Shown piece by piece: positions 36,201-48,200 of a stretch of DNA of 64,000 nucleotides. The stretch lies in NCBI GenBank assembly GCA_903813345.2, contig CAIIXF020000002.1, forward strand, positions 10,166,650-10,230,649, given 5' to 3'. The position numbers were made by a program, and so were the translations under genes. Source of the DNA: Owenia fusiformis. Taxonomy: Eukaryota > Annelida > Polychaeta > Sabellida > Oweniidae. Numbering within the stretch: the stretch's first letter is position 1; each line of letters begins with the position of its first letter. The notes below the pieces were generated by a model. The model saw nothing but the letters and a program-made list of their open reading frames with translations, was not told the DNA's origin and did not search any database.

Positions 36201-39200
36201 GATCACTAGTTAAAAAGTAATGAATGTTTAAAAATATTTGGTCAAAATTAGTCAATTTTCAGGAAATTAATTACAGATTCTAGCAATGTAGAAAATTTGC
36301 TAATTACCGGCTAAAAAAGTTAAATGTCATTTTTGTTGTGTTTCTGTGTAACCTTGTGGTAAACTACATGTACTAACTAGGAATCATTTTTCCAACTTAA
36401 ATTTTGAATCTAAAGGAAAGCAGAGAGGGAAGACTTTTGTACCTGTTTTTGGTACATGATGACATTGTTGGCCGGCGGAGATACATAAACTAAACTGGTT
36501 TATTGTAAATTTAATTATGGGCAGTTATACACCCCCTGGGGTGTCATAGCCCGTATAATGTTGTAAATTTTGTAATGAAAACTGAAATCAATTATTTTGA
36601 AATTGAAAAAAAAAATGTGTGGTGTTCACGTTAACATTCAGTTTAGGTGATCTTTGAAAGTGGAAATTAGAAGATAGATATAAATGTGATTCAAACCAAA
36701 ATTTTAAGACAGGTAGCTGATCACATCAAACCTGATTGTTTTTAACAGTGAAAAAACATGTTAAAGTGTACAACAGTCAAAATACAAGAAAACAAAATAT
36801 ATTGTGAAAATCTTCCACCATCAGAAATAAATATACAGATTAACTTACTTTCTGGATCAGGAAGAGGATTTTTCTCCTGAGTTTCAGTGTGACTCAGTCT
36901 TTTTGTTTTATCAAAGGCTTCTACTTCATGCACCATCTTGGACTGTTGTAGACCTGAAACACAATATTACCCATAATACAACTGAATCAGCAGACGTTAA
37001 AGGTGAGAATATTTCCCATAATGCATTTGAATCAGCATAGACATTTCAATAAAGAAATTAATTTCCCATAATACAACTAAAACAGTTGTTAGGATAATAT
37101 GTGAGAAAAATATTTCCCATAATACAACTGAATCAGCAGACACAATTTAATTGAGAATTGAATTTCCCTAATACAACTACAAAGTTGTAAGAATAATATG
37201 AGAGAAGATTTCCCATAATGCAACTGATGCAGCAAACATTTCAATAAAAGATTATTACTGAATCAACATGCATAAATTATTTTAATTGAGAATCGTAATG
37301 ACTAAAATTTTGATAGTAATTTTTGAGATCTTAATTGGTAATTTTATCAACAATATCATCAATATCTTTACATATTGAACAGGTCATATAAGACATGCAC
37401 TTCATATTCAATGTCAATCATCCCATGCAAGCATTTTTTTTCATAGTCCAAGGAACATGTATAAAAAAATCTAGTCGAATACACAAAGGAAAGAGCTAAT
37501 CTCTTGGTGTATTTGACTCGATTTTTATACATGTTCCGGGCCTATGATTTTATAACACGCACAGCAACATTAACAAGAGGCTTATGTACCTCAAACCTTA
37601 TCATTCTATTAAGCCATAATATATTAAGTTCTACAATTGTTTATCAATGAACATAAAGCATGATAGTTATGTTAACCAATGAAACAGCTGCTGGTTGTTC
37701 TGGAAACACTCTGAAATACAAGCTTCTAGTAGTTTTATCAAAATAGAATGAAAACAATAAAATTAAGCCATTAACATGTAAAATTAACATGTAACACCTG
37801 CCATTTGTTACAAATGGTGCCCGCCACCCCTCGAAGGCTACCCGCTGAACTCTCTCCACAAATAAGTTGGAATCAATATGTCACTATGTCACAACTTGTG
37901 GTAGTGACATAACAATGAAAACCAAGCAAAGTGATAAACACACACTTGTAACTCTCTTTAACCTCTTAACAGTCCAACACACAGCAACAATTATATCCAA
38001 GCCCAGAGCAAACGCATTGGTTGAAACAACTAGATCTTATGAGAGAGACCCATCCTTTTTTAAAAACACTCACAAATATTGAAAGTTTGAATTGGGATTC
38101 AGGCCAACTGAAGAATTACTAAGCATTCCCCATAAAGTGACTCGGATATAAAAATCAACTTTCAAAGAGTTCTGTCTTTCCCAGTATGATCTGGATATTC
38201 ATAGTTAAGCCTATTTTCTAAAAATGGCAAAACTCCGTTACTTATTCAAGATGTAAATAGATTGGCATATTCTTGCTTTTATTGTTGCACTTGTTATATT
38301 GTCATCAGTCTACGTAAATATAGACATGGAAAAGTATGTTTGTCCGTCATACAGGCAAAGGAGCTCTTTTGACGTCAAAAAAGAATATCTAACATGGCCC
38401 TCAATTCTACCATTTTTATGGGGTAATTTCTGTGAGCATTCTTAACTAAGAAATTCATGAGTCTACTGCTGTAGCCATGGTTACCACGAGAAGAATGACC
38501 TTGTGAATTTATCACAAAAATGAACATTACATATGATGGTTTGCATATGCAATATGTACATATATATTATTATGAACATATGAATAGCATATACATATAA
38601 TAATGTACATGTACTATGTTGATAACATAGACATGTATATAATAATGCAAATGTAGATGCTGGAGCATTCATATTAACTGCAACGAAAGACACATAAGTC
38701 CAAAACAAAACATGGCCTTATATTAACATTCAAAAGCATTCACCAACAGCACAGAAATTAAGCGCAATGCCACCTGTGTCACATTAGTGACACCAGCCAA
38801 ATGTGTGACATCGGTCACATTAGTAACACCAGCCAGATGTGTGACATACTCTGTGTATCAGGAAGTGGGTTTTTCTCTTGCGTTTCTGTGTGTCGCATGG
38901 TTGTTCTGTTGAAATCTTCAATACCATGAAGCAGCTTAGACTGTGCCAGACCTAACATATACAATAAACATGTACAATAAACAAGTACAATAAACACATA
39001 CAATAAACATATGAAAATATGTAAATAAACAATACAAAATATCTTGGAGTAATACATGTGCTTAAGGAAAGACAAGCAATACAACTTCAACATTTAACAT
39101 ATAGTCTTGTACATATAGCATCATGCATTTATAACCAGGTTCAACATACTCTTCCCACCTTAATATGAAGCAGGTTTAGTCAAATAGTAAGATGAAGCTA

Positions 39201-42200
39201 GTTAAGTAAATAGTTATGCATGTAAAGCCCTGTAAAATATGATATTTGGAGACAGCTCAATTCATAGGTTTTTTCTTACTTATTTAAAGGGACAATCCTT
39301 GTCAGACAATTAGGAGATGGTCTGACAAGTAATGTCCTTTAAAGGGGGTCTACTGAGCTACTGATCCAGGAATAGGTAGACCCTCCTTTAAACTTAACAT
39401 ACAAGTATCAATTTTCAAAAGATCTCATACAATCCACTTTAAAGCTGATCTGAATTCCAAAGCCCAAAATGGCAGAAATGCCTCTGTGATATGATATGAG
39501 ATCATTTGAATATTTCATGAGTTACTATAGAAACCTGTTTATCTATTGTTACTATAGAAACCTACTTTCACTATCAGGAAGAGGGTTCTTGACTTCCACA
39601 TGTGCCTCATGTAGCCTAGTCTTATCAAAACCTTCAATCCCATGCACCATTTCACTGTGGGTTAAACCTAGGGTTAAACGTAACTATAGCAACAAAGGGT
39701 TAAATGCTATGTTAAATGGTTATTATTGTAACAGAGATAAAATATGCTTAGAGATATTATAGCTTCATGCAAAAGAAATCTTCAGTAGTATGTCTGCCAT
39801 TGGAATAAAACATAAGCAAAATGTTACCATGGTTACACAACATCCTATAGACAATTCTGACAAACAAGGGGTTGAAGTTAATATTGTTGCCATGATAAGA
39901 CAAAAGCAAAATATAAATACCTACTACCTTATATAGAATTAACATGGAAACATTGAGGTAACTATAGAAACACATTTGCAGATATAAAGCTTTATATGTA
40001 ATTTAAATTAGATAAGGCACACTTCATTATTAACTGACAGAGGTGACACAGATCACTGACAGATGTGACACAGATCACTGACAGAGGTGACATATATTGT
40101 TGACAACAGTAAATAACGATATAAAGATACATCACTAACAATGGTGACATAGACAACTGTGACATTATTCAATGACAAATGGTAAAACAGAAACAGACAA
40201 TGGTGACAGACTACATCCAAAAATGGTGACAGAAATCACAATACTCAACACTAAAGGAAGTTAAAATTCAATTTTATTTCAAATAATTTATCTTATAAAA
40301 AATTGTTAAGATCCTAAAGTGGTATCTCCCCTCAAATGTCCATTAGCCTAGTATTGTATTAAAGAAAGCTATTGAAAGTGTATCAGGGGATGTATGTTAG
40401 ATGTCAGATCATGCTTTGCTACCATATCCCAGAAGTTAATTTGAAAAGGAATCATGCAAACTATAATGTTGACATACTTTCTTGATCAGGTAGTGGATTT
40501 TTCTCTTGCGTCTCAGCGTGTTTAAGTTTGCTTTTCTCAAAATTATCGATGCCATGGACCATTTTAGACTGCACCAGGGGGTCATTTTCAGTTGGGGTTT
40601 TATGCGCCAATTTTGTTTTATCGAAACCTTTGATACCGATTTCTATTTTTGCTTGGGTAACAGTGTCTTTTTCTGTTGTTTTGGTTGTGTTAAGCTTTGC
40701 TTTGTCAAAGCCTTCGACAGCGTGAAGATGTTTGGATTGTTCAAGACCTAATAAGGGAAAATAGAAACAACACGCTACAGTAAAGTAACACCACTACATA
40801 GTCAATAGTCAGCCAAGGCCTGTGTTTGATTAGTTGAACTAAGGTTTCTCATTTAAAGGCCCCATATAAAGTTTATTATTGCTAAATTCAGTAGATTTGA
40901 TTAAGTTTCATAAAAAGTTTCGTAAATTTAGTTTCAAACTTTGCATGGGGACTTAATAACATTAATGGCCTAAAATCATCTAAATCATCACAGGTCTTGG
41001 CCTGGTATCATCGTATCTGCCTCCCCAAACCTATCTCTCTCCAGCCTTTATCCTAAGATGAGACTGATGGATGAGATAGTGAAGCGATTTGATGATAGAC
41101 TATTTTCAACAATTACAACATCTAAATAAAGAATATAAAACTCAATACTAAAAGCACCATTTTGATTCTGCCAGAACTTGAATAAAATTATAAACCAAAG
41201 TGAACTCAATTCAAGGTTGGTTTTCTATCGTTCCAGTCGGTCAACCAACCATTTTTATTGAGTTCCTCCAATTCATTAAGTAGAGGCACTGTTCATTTAA
41301 ATGTAAATGACGATTGTCTATTTTATGGGTATTATTTGGCAATTCTGGCATCTCCAAAATGGAGATAATTATACAAACATATATTCTATTTAGATTTGAT
41401 AAATAAATTGATCATGACAAACCAATAAAACACTGAAAATCTCGATAACTAAAATTATAGTAAACATTCAGATAGACAACAGAATAGAACTCAGTGCTCA
41501 AATAACAAATGTGAAGCTTATCAAATATTTTTCCTTATTTTGAATTCCTGAAAACATGTTATCAATGACATACTTTCTGCATCTGGTAGTGGGTTTTTCT
41601 CTTCCGTCTCTGTGTGCTTAAGTTTGTCTTTAGCAAAGCCTTCGACTTCATGAAGATGTTTCACCTGGGCCATACCTATATTAGGCACAAAGAATGTAGC
41701 AATTATATTTTTAATTATCACTACCTCTTTTCTAATTATGTCTAAGATAGGGCAATGGGGTGTAACGTCGACATAAGAGACTGGGTAACTTGGACACTTA
41801 CTTATTAGGAGCAGAATTTCTGTTTTCCGCCATGTTTGATTTCTAGAAAAATTAAAATCTCGTAAGATCTCGATCCATGCGAGAAAAAAACATGGCTTCC
41901 CCCTAGATCGGAAATTAGAGCAAATAAACAACAAGGTATTGAAGTTACCCCACATGTCAAAGTTACCCCAAAATGGTGTCAACGTTACACCCCTTCGCCC
42001 TATATCATACATTGACTAATTAGTACAGTAACAGAAGGACGACATAATACAAAACAAATTGCTTGCAAATAAAAAAATTTAATTGATTTTACCATGGGCT
42101 TTCAACCATAAAAGGGAAGCATGTCATTGCTCATTTTGAAGGTCTCATGTTATTACATAGAGTTGCATACCCTTCTAGTTGAAAGCCCATGATTTTACTC

Positions 42201-45200
42201 AATATTGTCATAGAAGTTAAACCAATATCCTGGTGAATCATGTCCCAAAAATATATCCAATATTTCTTAATCCAATATTTTAAATACTGTCATCTGAACA
42301 TGTTAATGAAAATTGAATGGAGCCCCCGGGTAAACAGAGGGAGCTGGGAAAATACCCAAACCCATGAACAACTGTGCAATATGTGAAAATGTGAAACTGA
42401 AACACTATCCCATATGCTGCTAGAATGTGAGCCCATTTCGGCAGCATAAACTACCATATCTGGCATAATGAGAGAATGTGGACTGGATGACATTCCTATA
42501 TAAACCAGAAGAAAGAGGGTCAGCTCTTAGGTTATGACTTAGTCATTAAGATTCCACAAAGTATCTATCAAGCGTGTATTATGTGACAAAGGAGAATGTA
42601 ATATAACAGGGAATACAATGAGATTATTCACAGGTAAGGACTGAATATGGATTCAAGGGGACAATTTGATTTTTCCTGAGGGCCTGGTGTTATTCACTGG
42701 GAAGTAGTAGTATCATGGGATAATGGAGTTTAACCCAATGCAGTTATCCCTTCTGTGCACAGTGCAACAAATCCAACAAGAGGAGAACTAATGAGGTGCT
42801 TACCAAAATACATCATACAGGGATCCTATATCATATAATATATAAAATGTAAAACTAAACTGTTTATGCAAAGTAAATAATAATAAAAATATTGAGATGC
42901 AATTATTGTTATATACAGTACCTATGTTTGAACAAAGTATAAATGTCATTATCATACACACCATATTTTATGTTATTGTCAAATCTGAGGGATGACCTAA
43001 ACATTTATCATATGATCTGTAAAATGAAGCCTTCTGATTGGTCAGTTCTTGTGCTGTACCAATCTGTATTGCTACTGAGATTGTCCCCATCATCATCTCC
43101 GTCGCAATACAGAAAATATTGGTACGGAGGGGACATTCTCAGTAGCAATACAGAGGATCACACGATAAAAACGTTATAGAATTATCTGAAGTGCAATACA
43201 GGATATATTCTGTCTCGATATTCTGTATTGGCACTCGACTTCGTCTCGTTCCAATACGGAATTTCTCAAGCAGAACATATCCTGTATTGCACTTAAAATC
43301 ATTCAATAACTTATAGTATAGTTCTAAAATAATTTAAAGCACAATGGGAACGTAATTCAACGCTTTACGTGTACATTACCACCTGAAAAACAAAAAATAG
43401 AGAGGAGCAATACACACAAAGGAGATGGCAAGTCCAAATACAGGGTGGCCCAAACGTAGGTTTACAGTTTACAAAGAGATCGATGAATAACTGGAAACCT
43501 ACTTTTGGCTACCCTCCCAGTACACCCCCAATCCGCACGCTAAAATCACTATACTGTATGGTATGTTAAGAGTATGGTATACGGTACCGTTAGAGTATGG
43601 TGTCGCACAGTGTTCACAGTACTGTTAGGTACTGTTTTAGTCCACACATGTGCTTTCAACTAGAATTAAAAGCCCATGGTCCACATAACTGTATGGTGCA
43701 TTGTTTCACGGTACCAAACGGTACCATTTCCAAAACGGTACCATACGGTATTGTTGCAGATTGGTTGTGTATATGTAAAGAGAATATAGTATAAGCTCAC
43801 AACAATCAAGATCTGTAATTAAGAGTGTTCTACTGTAAAACATGATCTTACTTTCATCATCTGGAAGTGGGTTCTTCTCTGCTGTTTCAGAATGTTTAAG
43901 GGAGGACTTGTCGAACGTATCAATTCCATGGACCATCTTGGACTGTGTCACTGGGCTGTTTTCTGTTGGTGTCTTGTGGGCAAGTTTAGACTTGTCGAAA
44001 CCTTTAATTCCTAAAATGAGAACGGGAAAGGATTAGCAGAAAAACAGACAATATTTGAAATATGTAAGAAGTGTCAAACAAAGTATAACATTCTTGATAA
44101 TTAACAGATTAATTTTAAAATTAAAACATAAAAAAAACTTCTGACTTGATTAATGGAATTTAATGACTGCCAAACACTGAACACCAGACACAAACCGCCG
44201 AAACATGGTTCACAAAAAAGTTGGAGACTATAACAAAAGTGGTGACACAATAAAATATCTATATTACCAATTTCAATTTTGGCATGTGTACTGGGGTCTT
44301 TTTCTGTGGTGTGAGCTTTGTGCATCTTGGATTTATCAAACCCCTCCACAGCATGAAGATGTTTGGCAGCTTCGAGACTTTCGGCATCAGGCAGGGGATT
44401 CTTTTCAGCTGTTTCGGCATGTTTCAGCTTTTCTTTAGTGAATCCTTCTACCTCGTGAAGGTGCTTTACTTGAGCCATGCCTAAAACAATGGAATATACA
44501 CATGTATGATATTACAGAATTAGGTGCTTTACTTGAGCCATGCCTAAAACAATGGAATATACACATGTATGATATTACAGAATTAGGTGCTTTACTTGAG
44601 CCATGCCTAAAACAATGGAATATACACATGTATGATATTACAGAATTAGGTGCTTTACTTGAGCCATGCCTAAAACAATGGAATATACACATGTATGATA
44701 TTACAGAATTAGGTGCTTTACTTGAGCCATGCCTAAAACAATGGAATATACATATGTATGGTATAACAGAACTAATTGCTTTACTTGGTTGCTATAACGA
44801 TATGTAACCACTAATTTATATACATTATCAAATTTTAAGTTAGCATAGTAAGTTAGCATAACTGGATCAAGCAATTCAAACACTGGAAAATACTTAGACC
44901 ACTGATTTAAGACAACAACAAAAACACAATTGTTATGGTAACACGTATGACTCACTCTCTTCATCAGGTAGTGGGTTCTTCTCCTCAGTCTTCACCTCTT
45001 TAAGTTTGGCCTTATCAAACTCCTCCACATTGTGAGTGAGTTTCATATGTGATACAGGGTCATTCTCAGTTGTGCTGGTGTGTGCCAGTTTCTCCTTGTT
45101 GAAGCCCTCAATTCCCAATTTGATTTTGTCAGGAGTGCTTGAGCCTATCTCAGTAGTGGCTGTGTGTTTCAGGTTATCCTTGGAGAAACCCTCAATGCTG

Positions 45201-48200
45201 TGAATCATCTTAGATTGCTGAAGGCCTAAATAAATAGACAGGAACAGGTTATTTGTGGCCAACATGGGCGTGGTACCCAAAATATGTCACACAACGTTTG
45301 AATATTATACAAATATCTTGTTATTTTTTTGTCACATCTAGGACACAACCCAATCAGAGAGTGAGGAATATGACAATGATATGATATTTATTTTTAAACA
45401 GCTACCATGTTCAGTAGAGTGAAAAAGTTGCAACTTTACTGATTAGATGACATGTCCAAATACATCCATTATTAAATAAATTGATTCTTTTATATATAAA
45501 TGACTATTTCATGTTCTTAGAGTTAAAACATTGAACTTTAAATGGGAAATTGATGTCATTTCTCATTTCTGAGAACTGTTGCTATTTTGCTTGTACATTT
45601 ATACAAAAATTGCCAAAATAGCTGCATTCTGTTTACATAGCAAAGTAGAAAAACAGGCTTGTTTTGTCTATTTGAACAAATAAACAGACACAAAGTCAAC
45701 GTTCTTAATTACATACTGAATTGCATTATGGGATAGCTAATTATGAACTTACTTTCATCATCGGGTAGCGGATTCTTCTCTTCTGTCTTGGTTTCTGTCA
45801 GAGAGTTTCGATTAAAGTTTTTGACTTGATCTTCAAAATTCTGATGCTGTTTTTCAGCCTCCATTGCTGCAAATAAATTATTTATTTGTTTTCTGTACTG
45901 TATTGTTATTTGTTTATCATTTATTGTATTGGAAAAGTAAAATAAATTCCTTGAATCTTGCCAAACGAGAATAACTACCAGGATTTTGTCAAGTTTGTGC
46001 CTTATAAGAGTTACCTTATAAAAAATAAGCTCACATTTGAGCAATCAAGTCTTAAACTTTGGGAGAAGAGTTTCATAAACCTTCTGTTTGCAGTACTAGA
46101 AGATTCCGTATCTATATAGATATGTAAAACAGAACATAGGGCAGAGGCAAATTCCAGAAAGTTCTGTGAATCATCAAAATATCATCTGACAAATGGAGGT
46201 AAATGATTGCTATGGTATCAAACACAACAAATAAGCAATCACTAACCCCCTACTCCATATATGAAAACACCCTTTCATCAATACAATACTTTCATTTGAA
46301 AATGGTGATTGAAAAATTTGACAAATTCAATATTTTCAAATAAAAATCACTTATTAATATAAAAGATTCACACATCATTTTTGAATAATAACATTTTGTT
46401 GACTTCCGACTAAATTTTTCATAATCATGTTTACTCGAGTTTTCTCTTTAACTCGCACCACTAATATCTATCTGATTGCCTCGACGGATAATGGGATGTG
46501 TTCCCCATCAATGAAGTCTGCATGATTATCGATGAGTTATATCACTGTATTCAGTTTAATATAATAACATCAGAGAATATAACAATGAGCTCCATTGTTA
46601 AACTGATTGCTTTGCCAGACTTGGTAATTTCGTCTGATTACAGCAAACAGGATGTATGTAAAGAGTAAACGCTTAACTTATAAGCTATGTAGTTACATTA
46701 TTCACTTTGTATATCCATGTTTATAAGGGAACTGCCGAGGCTTCCGGGAGTTTCACTAGAATTTCTCACAACAGGCAAAATAAATGAAAACAACAGGCAA
46801 AATTAAAGGATATCATAAATTTAACATGGAAAAGTTAAAAAGTCCCTCAAAACAACAGGCGATTTTGTGAAAACAACTGGTGAAAATCACATGTTGCCTG
46901 CTACTAATGAAACCCTTGGCTTCTCTCTCGGGACACAAGGGAGATTCATTAAAAAACATAAGCAACTTAAAACCATGTGTTATATTGTTTTGCTACTTTT
47001 GCCCTGAAATGTTGCCTCCTTCAATAAGGAAACAGCAACCCTCATCTAACTAGTATAAGTGTTTTTATTTTTTGAGTTTTTAAAGGTTATATTGTACTGT
47101 ATTCATTTGTACATTTAGCATTAGTGGCACACTTAGTGTTGTTTACAGGAGATGGTTTTACCGTACCAAGGTTTTTACTGTACAAGAGGGTTTTACTCTA
47201 CAAGGGGTTTAAGTGTACCAAAGGGTTTTACTCCATCAGGGGTTAAAGTGTACCAAAGGGTTTTACTCCATCAGGGGTTTAAGTGTACCAAAGGGTTTTA
47301 CTCTACAAGGGGTTTAAATGTACCAAAGGGTTTACTCTACAAGGGGTTTAAATGTACCAAAGGGTTTACTCTACAAGGGGTTTAAATGTACCAAAGGGGT
47401 TTACTCTACAAGGGGTTTAAATGTACCAAAGGGTTTTACTCTACAAGGGGTTTAAATGTACCAAAGGGGTTTACTCTACAAGGAGTTTAAATGTACCATA
47501 GGGGTTTACTCTACAAGGGGTTTAAATGTACCAAAGGGGTTTACTCTACAAGGGGTTTAAATGTACCAAAGAGGTTTACTCTACAAGGGGTTTAAATGTA
47601 CCAAAGGGGTTTACTCTACAAGGGGTTTAAATGTACCAAAGGGTTTACTGTACCACTATTTTAGTATACCAGTACCAGGTAAACTCAGGGAGGAAACTAG
47701 CTAATATATCAAAGTATCAACATTTCACAGTATTAAGTTACTCATTGGTATACTTCAGCTTTATCTGTTTGAATGCCACTTGAATCAGAACCAACATTTC
47801 CACTTTCAATGAACCAGATTTCACCTTTTTTCGATTCTTATAAAAATTCAAATTAATCTTCTGCTCTGGAGAAATCGATATTCGATGAGATCTCTGAATG
47901 TAACCAATATATCACTGCATATTCCCTAATGAAAAGAATACAACATTTGGAACAGTACAGAAACAAATGACCAGATTAGCATTGCAAACAAGGGTGTTTT
48001 GCATGCGAAGAGCCAGAGATTATCACCATGGGGATAAACAGGCATCAAACATGTTGTTATGGAATCCAGTAGAACCAGGTTGGAATAAACAAGATGATAT
48101 ATGTGGTCGGAATGACCCTGATACATGGAATACCTGCATATTTTATTCTTCAGTATAATGGAACAGAAGGCATGTTTGTAACAGATATATTAAAGATGAG

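Noticed and set aside
44435-44807. Open frames with repeated L-G-A-L-L-E-P-C-L-K-Q (plus) and C-I-F-H-C-F-R-H-G (minus)
   Set aside because: They are out-of-frame readings of the 63-bp array that duplicates a thymosin exon acceptor.
36742-46044. Separate single-repeat thymosin genes, each starting at an internal M (for example M-V-H-E-V-E or M-A-Q-V-K-H)
   Set aside because: Each lies between a proper acceptor and donor in phase 1 and lacks its own stop and C-tail, so they are exons of one gene.
47152-47385. Open frame with repeated G-F-Y-S-T-R-G-L-N-V-P-K
   Set aside because: Product of the 34-35-bp minisatellite, with no other support.
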